Shown: piece by piece, positions 1-7,234 of the stretch
How the letters are laid out: every line of letters begins with the position of its first letter
Numbering within the stretch: the first letter of the stretch is position 1
Origin: Bordetella genomosp. 4
GTDB taxonomy: Bacteria > Pseudomonadota > Gammaproteobacteria > Burkholderiales > Burkholderiaceae_B
Reading direction: 5' to 3'
Assembly: GCF_002261185.1 (NCBI RefSeq)
Contig: NZ_NEVQ01000013.1
Coordinates: 930,001 to 994,000, forward strand
DNA length: 64,000 nucleotides
The notes under the pieces: model-generated
Told to the model about the DNA's origin: nothing
What the model saw: the letters and a program-made list of their open reading frames with translations, nothing else
The model's database searches: none
Translations under genes and position numbers: made by a program

Positions 1-1
1 G

Positions 2-76
2 GGATGGCTGCTGATCAACGGCCTGGACGCCCTGTACCAAGGCACGACTCCCGACAATTTGCTCGGCACGCGCTGA
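2..76 (+). CDS. 3' end of an unidentified gene (partial)
   Basis: An open frame runs in from the left edge and stops at TGA 74-76. The 24 visible residues end in TTPDNLLGTR. The gene points the same way as gabD, whose start lies 27 bp downstream, so it is probably the preceding member of the same operon. Too little is visible to name a family; an amidohydrolase-like or other TIM-barrel C-terminus is possible but is only a guess. The competing frame from the ATG at position 4 is poorer because it gives no plausible end of a longer protein. Confidence 0.45.
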   Translation, partial: GWLLINGLDALYQGTTPDNLLGTR

Positions 77-103
77 GATGCCCTTTTTTCATGAGGTTAT
101 CCA

Positions 104-1564
104 ATGAATTTGCAACGACCCTCTCTATTTCGCCAACAATGCTACGTCGGAGGAAAATGGATCGACGCCTCCGGCGGCAAGACCATTGACGTCACCAACC
201 CCGCCGACGGCTCCGTCCTCGGCACCGTCCCATCGCTGACGCAGCAGGACGTACGCCAAGCGGTCGAGGCGGCAAACAAGGCGCTGCCCGCATGGCGATC
301 CATGGCTGCCAAGCAACGCTCACAGTTGATCCGCCGCTGGTTCGACTTGTGCATGGCGAACCAGGAAGACCTGGCCACACTGCTGACTTTGGAACAGGGC
401 AAACCGTTGAAAGAATCGCGCGGCGAGATTGCCTACGGTTCGTCGTTCCTGGAATGGTTCGCAGAAGAAGCCAAACGCGTCTATGGCGACATCATTCCCG
501 CCGCCTCGTCCGATCGCCGTATCGTCGTGATCAAGCAGCCTGTCGGCGTCGTCGCCGCCATTACGCCGTGGAATTTCCCCAATGCAATGATCACGCGCAA
601 AGCCGGCGCGGCGCTGGCTGCGGGCTGCACCATCGTCATCAAGCCAGCGACGGCCACGCCCTATTCCGCCCTGGCTCTGGCCGAATTGGCAGAAGAAGCA
701 GGCATTCCCGCAGGCGTGCTGAACGTCGTGACGGGCAGCTCGGGCACGGTCGGTGGTGAACTCACCAGCAACCCACTGGTGCGCAAACTATCCTTTACCG
801 GCTCGACCAGTGTCGGCAAATTGCTGATGGAACAATGCGCCGGCACCATGAAAAAAGTCTCAATGGAGCTTGGCGGCAATGCGCCTTTCATCGTGTTCGA
901 TGACGCGGACCTGGACTTGGCCGTGGCTGGCGCCATGGCTTCGAAATTCCGCAATGCCGGTCAGACCTGCGTCTGCGCCAATCGGATTTTCGTACAGGAC
1001 GGGATTTATGATGCCTTTGCCGAGCGCCTGAAACAAGCCGTGCTGGCACTGAAGGTCGGCGACGGTCTACAAGACAGCATAGACCTGGGTCCGCTGATCG
1101 ACCAGGCCGCTATCGACAAGGTACAGGAGCACGTCGATGACGCGCTCGCAGGCGGCGCCACCGCATTGACCGGCGGCCGCGCCCATGCATTGGGCGGCCT
1201 GTTTTATGAGCCATCCATCCTGGTCAACGTCTCGCGCGACGCCAAGCTCATGCAGGAAGAAACCTTTGGCCCGGTCGCGCCGCTCATTCGATTCAGTACG
1301 GAACAAGAAGTCATCGACCTGGCCAACGACACGCCGTTCGGCCTGGCTTCTTATTTCTATACATCGGACTATAGCCGCGCCTGGCGCGTGTCCGAGGCGC
1401 TCGAAACCGGCATCGTAGGTTTGAACGAAGGCATCATCTCGACCGAGCTAGCCCCGTTTGGCGGCATCAAGGAATCCGGCGTCGGCCGCGAAGGCTCCAA
1501 ATACGGCGTCGATGATTATGTCGAGATCAAATATATCTGCGCGGGCGGCCTGGGCAAGGCCTGA
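104..1564 (+). CDS. gabD: NAD(P)-dependent succinate-semialdehyde dehydrogenase family protein
   Basis: A full-length aldehyde dehydrogenase of 486 residues. Class hallmarks are the cofactor segment TPWNFPNAM, the general-base glutamate in ELGGNAP (about residue 255) and the catalytic cysteine in GQTCVC (about residue 289). Overall it most resembles the GabD/succinate-semialdehyde dehydrogenase branch, which oxidises C4 to C5 semialdehydes to acids in the cytosol. The ATG at 104 follows a GAGG motif by about 8 bases. It is followed by a HIBADH-like reductase, an enolase-superfamily enzyme and a Bug receptor, so the true substrate may be a semialdehyde made in that pathway rather than GABA-derived succinate semialdehyde. 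The family call is firm and the substrate is inferred. Confidence 0.88.
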   Translation: MNLQRPSLFRQQCYVGGKWIDASGGKTIDVTNPADGSVLGTVPSLTQQDVRQAVEAANKALPAWRSMAAKQRSQLIRRWFDLCMANQEDLATLLTLEQGKPLKESRGEIAYGSSFLEWFAEEAKRVYGDIIPAASSDRRIVVIKQPVGVVAAITPWNFPNAMITRKAGAALAAGCTIVIKPATATPYSALALAELAEEAGIPAGVLNVVTGSSGTVGGELTSNPLVRKLSFTGSTSVGKLLMEQCAGTMKKVSMELGGNAPFIVFDDADLDLAVAGAMASKFRNAGQTCVCANRIFVQDGIYDAFAERLKQAVLALKVGDGLQDSIDLGPLIDQAAIDKVQEHVDDALAGGATALTGGRAHALGGLFYEPSILVNVSRDAKLMQEETFGPVAPLIRFSTEQEVIDLANDTPFGLASYFYTSDYSRAWRVSEALETGIVGLNEGIISTELAPFGGIKESGVGREGSKYGVDDYVEIKYICAGGLGKA

Positions 1565-1633
1565 GCGCTGCCCCGACACCAGGGCAAAGCGCGACTCGCC
1601 CTGCACATAGAACCCTCATACCACCCACACCCG

Positions 1634-1689
1634 ACGAGGCCCGCAGCCTGATGGCTGCGCCTCGTTCCTCCCCGGCAGTCATGTCGGGG
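1634..1689 (+). terminator. Two adjacent hairpins in the gabD-HIBADH gap
   Basis: The 141-bp gap holds a strong imperfect hairpin at 1634-1665 (ACGAGG-n-CGCAGCC pairing with GGCTGCG-CCTCGT across a TGAT loop). A smaller CCCCG/CGGGG stem follows at 1670-1689 and is followed by TTT. These could attenuate or terminate transcription after gabD, or stabilise mRNA ends. The short U-run makes a true intrinsic terminator uncertain. Confidence 0.4.
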
Positions 1690-1705
1690 TTTCTCGGAGC
1701 AATGA

Positions 1706-2608
1706 ATGACATCCAATAAACCGCAAATCGGACTGATTGGCGCCGGTCTGATGGGATCGGGCATCGCGGCCAGCCTGCTGCGCAACGGTTTCCCCCTGAC
1801 CATCCTCGAACATGCGGGCAACCAGCCGCTGGACAAACTGCTCGCGGCCGGCGCAAAAACGCTGCCGAAGGCGTCGGCGTTGGCCGCCGCGGCAGACATT
1901 CTGATCATATGCGTCACGGGCTCGCCCCAGGTCGAGGCCGTACTGTTTGACGCGGACGGCGCGTTGCAAGGCCTGCGTCCCGGCAGCACGGTGATCGACT
2001 GCTCGACTGCGATCCCGTCTTCCACACGCAAAATCGCTCAAGCCGTCCAAGAGGCGGGCTGCGATTTCCTGGATGCCCCGATGACGCGCACGCCCAAGGA
2101 AGCAGCAGAGGGCCGGCTGAACCTGATCGTCGGCGGCGACAAGAACGTCTTTGAAAAATGCCTGCCCGTGCTGCAGAGCTACGCCGAAAACATCGCCTAC
2201 GCGGGCGGCGTGGGCAGCGGCCATCAGATGAAATTGCTGCACAACTACGTGTCGCTGGGCTTTTCCGCAGTCTTGGCCGAGGCCGCCGCATGCGCCCGTC
2301 AGGCGGGCACCGATCCAAAAGTGTTCTGCGACATCCTGGCCGCAGGCGGTGGCGGCGGCGTGGTGCTCAATCGACTGCGCCCCTACATCGAGTCGGAAGA
2401 CTCATCGGGTTTCGTGTTCTCTATTTCCAACGCGCTGAAGGACATGGGCTACTACTGCACCATGGCTGAAGAACAAGACTCGCACAATGCCCTGGCCAAC
2501 GGCGTCAAACGCTTGTATGAGCAGGCAGCGGAGACGGGCCTGAGCCAATCGCCCGTCCCTACGCTGGTCAGCTATTTGGCTACATCGCCGACAGGCACGG
2601 CGAAATAG
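1706..2608 (+). CDS. NAD(P)-dependent oxidoreductase, 3-hydroxyisobutyrate dehydrogenase family
   Basis: A 300-residue member of the beta-hydroxyacid dehydrogenase family (HIBADH, tartronate semialdehyde reductase, GarR/YihU types). The N-terminus carries the Rossmann motif GLIGAGLMGSG. The substrate-binding signature DAPMTRTPKEAAEG is in mid-protein, and the catalytic lysine is probably in HQMKLLHNY (about residue 175). These enzymes interconvert a beta-hydroxy acid and its semialdehyde, which suits the neighbouring semialdehyde dehydrogenase. The start is preceded by GGAG about 6 bases upstream. It is one of three paralogous family members in the window (also at 9806 and 13396). Exact substrate unknown. 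Confidence 0.87.
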   Translation: MTSNKPQIGLIGAGLMGSGIAASLLRNGFPLTILEHAGNQPLDKLLAAGAKTLPKASALAAAADILIICVTGSPQVEAVLFDADGALQGLRPGSTVIDCSTAIPSSTRKIAQAVQEAGCDFLDAPMTRTPKEAAEGRLNLIVGGDKNVFEKCLPVLQSYAENIAYAGGVGSGHQMKLLHNYVSLGFSAVLAEAAACARQAGTDPKVFCDILAAGGGGGVVLNRLRPYIESEDSSGFVFSISNALKDMGYYCTMAEEQDSHNALANGVKRLYEQAAETGLSQSPVPTLVSYLATSPTGTAK

Positions 2609-2652
2609 TCGCAACGTCCTACTGCAGTACCCGACAGGTTTGATTAACGTGC

Positions 2653-2688
2653 CCCTGGCTGCAGGCTTCATAGAGCCTCTAGCCAGGG
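2653..2688 (+). terminator. Hairpin between the HIBADH-like and enolase-superfamily genes
   Basis: Inverted repeat CCCTGGCT / AGCCAGGG with a second inner stem (AGGCT/AGCCT) in the 131-bp gap. No U-run follows, so it is more likely an mRNA-processing or attenuation structure than a classical terminator. Confidence 0.35.
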
Positions 2689-2739
2689 ATACCCCAATCA
2701 TGCCGTCAACAATCAAAACGACATCAACGAGGAGACAAT

Positions 2740-3888
2740 ATGAAAATTACCCGCATTACTGCGATCCCCATTTCCTACCGCTTGCCTGAAGGCAAGACGG
2801 TGACGATGGGCGTAGGCAGCACCTTGAAACGCGACGCCATCATCGTGCGTGTCGAAACGTCCGAAGGCATCACCGGATACGGCGAATCGCATCCGGGACG
2901 CAGCCCCAGCGCGATCGTCAGCCACATCCACAACACCTTGTCGCCCTTGCTGGTCGGCATGCCTGCCACCGACGTCGTGGGCGCATGGCAGCGCATACAC
3001 CGCATGCAGTTCTCTAGCCACGGCCTGGGTGCAGGCGCCGCCCTGGCGCTGTCCGGCATCGACATGGCCTTGTGGGACATTCGCGGCAAGGCCGCCAACA
3101 TGCCTCTGTACGAACTGCTCGGCGGCTCGAGCAAACGCTTGCCCGCGTATGCCGGCGGAATTGCATTGGGTTATCAAGCCCCGGAAACGCTTGCTGAAGA
3201 AGCACTGTCATACATCGAGCAGGGCTATCGTGCGGTCAAACTGCGCATCGGCGATACGGTAAAAGACGACATTGCCCGCTGCGTGCACGTCAGGAAAATG
3301 GTGGGCGACGAGATCGATATCCTGACCGACGCGAACACCGCCTACACCATCGCCCAGGCGCGCCGCATGCTGCCGGCTTTGGCGGACATTCAAGCAGGCT
3401 GGCTGGAAGAACCCTTTGCCTGCAACGATTTTGCGTCCTATCGCGAAGCCGCCAAGATCACGCCGCTGGTTCCTCTGGCCGCAGGAGAGAACCATTTCAT
3501 GCGATTCGAGTTCGCCCAGATGCTGGAGGCAGGCGCCGTACAAGTATGGCAACCGGATCTGTCCAAGACCGGCGGCATTACCGAGTCGGTGCGGATTGCT
3601 GCGATGGCATCGGCCTTCCGTATCCCCATCAACGCACATAGTTCAGCAACCGGATTGAACCACGCCGCGACCCTGCATTTTCTCGCGGCAACGGAAAACG
3701 CGGGATATTTCGAGGCCTGTGTCTCTCACTTCAATCCGTTCCGGGACATGTTCGGGCCGACGTTCACCATCGGCAAAGATGGCTGCGTCGAGCCGCCCAC
3801 GGGCCCAGGCCTGGGCGTAGAAGTCGACGAATCCCTGTTCGACAAATTCCCCATGGTTGACGGCCCCGGCTACGTCGTGAAGTTCTAA
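2740..3888 (+). CDS. Mandelate racemase/muconate lactonizing enzyme family protein (enolase superfamily)
   Basis: A 382-residue protein with the capping domain in roughly the first 125 residues, then a TIM barrel. Metal ligands are visible as the Asp of ILTDANT, the Glu of WLEEPF and the Glu of AAGENH. The lysine of QPDLSKTGG corresponds to the barrel-end lysine of the muconate lactonizing subgroup. The usual KxK motif on the second strand reads KLR here (AVKLRIG), so one catalytic lysine is arginine. Such enzymes abstract a proton alpha to a carboxylate, giving racemisation, dehydration or cycloisomerisation. A strong Shine-Dalgarno (GAGGAGA) precedes the ATG. The context with a Bug receptor and two dehydrogenases suggests breakdown of a hydroxy or sugar acid. 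Confidence 0.88.
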   Translation: MKITRITAIPISYRLPEGKTVTMGVGSTLKRDAIIVRVETSEGITGYGESHPGRSPSAIVSHIHNTLSPLLVGMPATDVVGAWQRIHRMQFSSHGLGAGAALALSGIDMALWDIRGKAANMPLYELLGGSSKRLPAYAGGIALGYQAPETLAEEALSYIEQGYRAVKLRIGDTVKDDIARCVHVRKMVGDEIDILTDANTAYTIAQARRMLPALADIQAGWLEEPFACNDFASYREAAKITPLVPLAAGENHFMRFEFAQMLEAGAVQVWQPDLSKTGGITESVRIAAMASAFRIPINAHSSATGLNHAATLHFLAATENAGYFEACVSHFNPFRDMFGPTFTIGKDGCVEPPTGPGLGVEVDESLFDKFPMVDGPGYVVKF

Positions 3889-4097
3889 ATCAACAACACC
3901 GGACGGGCCCCCTCGCCCGTCCACCGCAGCACCAAGTCGATCGATCCACAACAACATCAACGGAGACAGATCGCCGATGCGCTGCATAGCAGTTGGATGC
4001 GAAGGCAAATACAGGCTGGATCTGACGCTGCACCTCCATCCTGTCCTGCCTTCGTCACACCGCTATGCCAGCGTCAAAGGCGGTCGGATAACACATC

Positions 4098-5084
4098 ATG
4101 ACGATTGGAAAACTGAGTGTAGTGCTGGGCAGCCTGAGTCTGGTCATCGCCACCGCCGTCGCGCCGACAGCTCAAGCCGCATCCCCGTATCCCAACCAAC
4201 CCGTACGCATTGTCGTCCCCTATCCTCCCGGCGGATTCAACGACACGCTTGCCCGGACCGCGAGCGAGTATCTGACCAAGGCATGGAAGCAGTCTGTCAT
4301 TGTCGAGAATAAACCCGGCGGCAACACGCTGATCGGCAATACCTTCGTCGCGGAATCCAAGCCGGATGGCTATACGCTGCTGATCACGCCCTTGCCGTTT
4401 TCTGCGTTGCCCGGACTGTATCGAGACAAGATGAAGTACGACGCACTCAAGGATTTCGAACCCATCATCTGGGCGGGCAGCACACAAAACATCCTGACGG
4501 TACGCGCCGACTCCCCGTTCAAAGACGTCAAATCGCTCATCGCATACGCCAAGGCCAATCCCGGCAAGCTCAATTATGGATCCACCGGTTCCGGTTCATC
4601 GAACCATCTTTCTATGGAGCTCTTTCTCGAATTGACCGGCACCAAGATGTCGCACATTCCCTATAAAGGCAGTGCGCCAGCGGTGACAGCACTACTAGCC
4701 GGGGACATTGACGTGTTGTTCGATAACCTGCCGAACGTTTATCCCAACATCACAGCGGGCAAATTGACCGCGCTGGCTGCGACCGGCGCCAAGCGCCCGG
4801 CCTTGTTGCCCAACATTCCCACGGTCGTCGAAGCAGGTGTTCCAGGATATGAAGTCAACGTCTGGTTCGGCATGCAAGCCCCTGCCGGCACGCCCACCGA
4901 CATCGTGCAAAAAATCAACGCCGACATGGTAAAGATGCTGCATGAAAAGGATGTCGTCGAGCGATTCGGCAAACAAGGCGTGGAAATTGTCGCGAGCACG
5001 CCAGCGGAATTCAAAACATTGGTCAATAGCGAGGTCAAGAAATGGACCGGCGTTATTGACCGGGCGGGAATCAAAATCGAATAG
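4098..5084 (+). CDS. Bug-family tripartite tricarboxylate transporter substrate-binding protein
   Basis: A 328-residue periplasmic receptor. An N-terminal signal peptide (about residues 1-28, ending AQAAS) is followed by the family opening YPNQPVRIVVPYPPGG and the ENKPGG and KPDGYTLL motifs. Bug proteins bind carboxylates and deliver them to a TctAB-type membrane pair; no tctA or tctB gene is next to it, so it must work with a distant permease or act as a sensor. It closes a catabolic operon with gabD, the HIBADH-like gene and the enolase-superfamily gene, so its ligand is probably that pathway's substrate. The ATG lacks a strong ribosome binding site but gives a clean signal peptide. Confidence 0.9.
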   Translation: MTIGKLSVVLGSLSLVIATAVAPTAQAASPYPNQPVRIVVPYPPGGFNDTLARTASEYLTKAWKQSVIVENKPGGNTLIGNTFVAESKPDGYTLLITPLPFSALPGLYRDKMKYDALKDFEPIIWAGSTQNILTVRADSPFKDVKSLIAYAKANPGKLNYGSTGSGSSNHLSMELFLELTGTKMSHIPYKGSAPAVTALLAGDIDVLFDNLPNVYPNITAGKLTALAATGAKRPALLPNIPTVVEAGVPGYEVNVWFGMQAPAGTPTDIVQKINADMVKMLHEKDVVERFGKQGVEIVASTPAEFKTLVNSEVKKWTGVIDRAGIKIE

Positions 5085-5126
5085 CCAGCCGGACGTCCAC
5101 CCTACAAATAGCTGAATATCGCACTA

Positions 5127-5166
5127 GACGTGGCGGTCTACAATAATCGCCTTTGACCGCCACGTC
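5127..5166. repeat. 12-bp perfect inverted repeat before the SBF symporter gene
   Basis: GACGTGGCGGTC (5127-5138) pairs perfectly with GACCGCCACGTC (5155-5166) across a 16-base AT-rich loop, in the 108-bp gap between the Bug gene and the symporter gene. It could be a terminator without U-run, a leader hairpin 26 bp upstream of the symporter start, or an operator. The loop contains TACAAT, which resembles a -10 element. Confidence 0.6.
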
Positions 5167-5192
5167 GGCGATCGTTTAGCAGCTTATTTCCA

Positions 5193-6161
5193 ATGTCCCG
5201 CTACACCCGATTTTTGCCCGACCGCTTCACGCTCTTTCTTGTTACCACTGTCATCATAGCCAGTCTGTTTCCTGCTCATGGGCAGGGTTTGGTGGCTTTT
5301 AACTGGATCACCAATCTAGGCATCGCACTGCTGTTTTTCCTGCATGGCGCCCGTCTATCGCGCGAGGCCATTATTGCCGGTGTCATGCATTGGCGCTTGC
5401 ACCTGACGGTATTCTCGGCAACGTTCATCATGTTCCCCATCCTGGGGGTAGCGCTCAAACCGCTGCTTCAGCCGCTGGTCACGCCCGAGCTCTATACCGG
5501 CATTCTGTTCCTGTGCTGCTTGCCCGCGACGGTGCAGTCGGCCATCGCCTTCACGTCCATGGCCCGGGGAAACGTCCCTGCCGCGGTCTGCAGTGCGTCG
5601 GCATCCAGCCTGCTGGGTATTTTCCTCACGCCGCTGTTGGCGGGCACGGTCGTAGTGGCCAGCGCAAACGCACCGATTTCGTTTGATGCCGTAGGCCAGA
5701 TCATGTTGCAGCTGTTGCTGCCATTTATCCTGGGCCAGATCATGCGCCGCTGGATCGGTGCATGGGTATACAAACGCAAGGCCTTGCTGAAATTCGTGGA
5801 CCAGGGGTCGATTTTGCTGGTGGTGTATACGGCTTTTTCAGAAGCGGTCAACGAAGGGCTCTGGCATAACACGCCTGTGCCTGCGTTGCTGGGCCTGGTA
5901 TTTTCCTGCGCAGTGTTGCTGGCCTTGGCGCTGCTGGGCTGCGTGATTATGGGCAAAGTCTTCAAATTCAGCATCGAAGATCGCATCACGCTGTTGTTCG
6001 GCGGCTCAAAGAAAAGCCTGGCTAGCGGGATTCCTATGGCACAGGTGATTTTTGCGGGGCAAGCCGTAGGAGCCATCGTGTTGCCGTTGATGTTGTTTCA
6101 TCAGATTCAACTGATGGTTTGCGCGATGTTGGCTAGCCGGTTTGCGAAGCGGCCGCATTGA
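5193..6161 (+). CDS. Bile acid:sodium symporter-like (SBF family) membrane protein
   Basis: A 322-residue, strongly hydrophobic protein with about nine or ten predicted membrane segments. It resembles the YfeH/SBF-like branch of the bile acid:Na+ symporter superfamily, including the central CCLPATVQSAIAFT stretch and the late GGSKKSLASGIPMA motif with the conserved glycine/serine-rich crossing region. Members move organic anions with sodium, and many bacterial ones have no known substrate. It follows the Bug gene in the same orientation with a hairpin between them, so it may import or export a metabolite of the upstream pathway or be transcribed separately. Confidence 0.85.
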   Translation: MSRYTRFLPDRFTLFLVTTVIIASLFPAHGQGLVAFNWITNLGIALLFFLHGARLSREAIIAGVMHWRLHLTVFSATFIMFPILGVALKPLLQPLVTPELYTGILFLCCLPATVQSAIAFTSMARGNVPAAVCSASASSLLGIFLTPLLAGTVVVASANAPISFDAVGQIMLQLLLPFILGQIMRRWIGAWVYKRKALLKFVDQGSILLVVYTAFSEAVNEGLWHNTPVPALLGLVFSCAVLLALALLGCVIMGKVFKFSIEDRITLLFGGSKKSLASGIPMAQVIFAGQAVGAIVLPLMLFHQIQLMVCAMLASRFAKRPH

Positions 6162-6456
6162 CGAACGTTTGATGATGCTTGGATTATTGGAGAATTTCTG
6201 AGTACTCATGGACGTCGATGCACTGTCAAAGAAGCGCCCTACGCATCATCGCCGCAAGCCTCACTCGCGGCCAAGCAGATCTTCCAACCAAGCACCACGC
6301 CACCCCGTCGCATGCCCGGACCGATCGCTTGAGGTGGCCGCGCAGGGCGGCCGCCGAAAGCAGCACCGCAAGATCTTTCTCTCTACCATTGCGGCGGCAG
6401 AAAAACGCCAAGCAAGAAAGTCGTGCCAGCGGTGCAGAGAGCTCTAATTGCTGCTA
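6162..6456. other. Intergenic region without a recognisable gene
   Basis: About 295 bp between the symporter stop and the structured repeat. Short frames exist (for example 6208-6447, very rich in Arg, Lys, His and Ser), but none has a good ribosome binding site or a recognisable protein pattern. No promoter or transfer RNA was seen. Confidence 0.5.
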
Positions 6457-6620
6457 GTCGAGCCGAGGCAATCGGCCCGGCCGGGCGCCTCAAAGTCGAG
6501 TGGAGCGGACACCGTAGGTAGGCCCGAACGGGCCGGACGAGGTGAGCGAACACGATGTCCGGCGCCCGCGCGCCGGACCGACTTTGTGAAGCCCGGCCGG
6601 GCCGATTGCCTCGGCTCGAC
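6457..6620. repeat. Structured 164-bp element with 30-bp perfect inverted terminal repeats
   Basis: The arm at 6457-6486 (GTCGAGCCGAGGCAATCGGC plus ten more bases) is the exact reverse complement of 6591-6620. Nested inside are CAAAGTCG/CGACTTTG (6491-6498 and 6579-6586), GGCCCG-AA-CGGGCC (6521-6534) and GTCCGGCG/CGCCGGAC (6557-6564 and 6571-6578). The whole unit can fold as a long stem with internal hairpins. It lies between two convergent genes and encodes no transposase. It may be a dispersed palindromic repeat, a MITE-like relic or a bidirectional terminator. The inverted repeat is directly visible; its nature is inference. Confidence 0.85.
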
Positions 6621-6653
6621 GACCAATAGAACCCGACTCGACCAATAGAACCC
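6620..6653. repeat. 15-bp direct repeat (two copies) next to the inverted-repeat element
   Basis: CGACCAATAGAACCC occurs at 6620-6634 and again at 6639-6653, a 19-bp period. The second copy reaches the stop codon of the DUF1415 gene. It may be a duplication made at the edge of the structured element, or part of a longer genome-wide repeat unit. Confidence 0.7.
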
Positions 6654-7210
6654 TACTCCGCCGCCATCAACCTCCGCCATCCCTCCCAGCCCAGCCTCCT
6701 CAACGTAGCGATATTCTTCTCATAAATCTCCGCCGCATCCTCAAACGCCTCCACAGCGCGATCAATACTATCCTCTCGCAAGATATGCAAAATAGGATAA
6801 GGCGAGCGATTAGTACAGTTCTCAACATCATCCGGCTCAGTATCCGCAAACTGAAAATCCGGATGAAACGTCGCCACCTGCAGTTCCCCCACCAGCCGCA
6901 TACGCTTTAGCAGCCGATCGGAATAATCCTCAAAATCGTTGAACTCATAAAAATCGTTCAACGCATCCGGCACGATCAACAACGTCGTGTCGGTTTGATC
7001 AGGATCCGTCTCAGACAACAACAGCAGTTCGCTCTCCAGGTCAGTCAGCACGCCCTCTGCATCGGTAGCGTCACTGACGGCATAGCGAACCTGGTTTTTC
7101 ACCTGCACAGCTTTGGCAAAAGGACAGAGGTTCAGGCCAATCACAGCCCGTTCCACCCAAACACGAGTCTCGTCAATGATGCGCTGATAAGCGCCGTCGA
7201 TATGAATCAT
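6653..7210 (-). CDS. DUF1415 domain-containing protein
   Basis: A 185-residue soluble protein matching the DUF1415 family along its length. Features are an N-terminal helix with RVWVERAVIGLNLCPFAK (the conserved NLCPFA segment, residues about 15-35), an acidic middle with DFYEFNDFEDY, and a C-terminal NRSPYPILHILRE motif followed by a helix. The function of the family is unknown. It lies 24 bp downstream of the M20 peptidase stop on the same strand and is probably co-transcribed with it. The stop codon sits at the edge of the repeat cluster at 6457-6653. Confidence 0.88.
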   Translation of the reverse strand: MIHIDGAYQRIIDETRVWVERAVIGLNLCPFAKAVQVKNQVRYAVSDATDAEGVLTDLESELLLLSETDPDQTDTTLLIVPDALNDFYEFNDFEDYSDRLLKRMRLVGELQVATFHPDFQFADTEPDDVENCTNRSPYPILHILREDSIDRAVEAFEDAAEIYEKNIATLRRLGWEGWRRLMAAE

Positions 7211-7234
7211 AGGAATGTGCTCAACCGACAGACA

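Noticed and set aside
292-759. 155-residue frame inside gabD
   Set aside because: Out of frame with the clear aldehyde dehydrogenase and with no domain pattern.
3977-4312. 111-residue frame preceded by GGAG, overlapping the Bug gene start
   Set aside because: Shares DNA with the Bug signal peptide region and gives no recognisable protein; the Bug frame is clearly coding.
6208-6447. Basic 79-residue frame before the structured repeat
   Set aside because: No ribosome binding site and a very skewed composition; no family resemblance.
6448-6648. 66-residue frame over the inverted repeat (and its mirror on the other strand)
   Set aside because: The same short peptide is read on both strands because of the inverted arms, as expected of a repeat rather than a gene.
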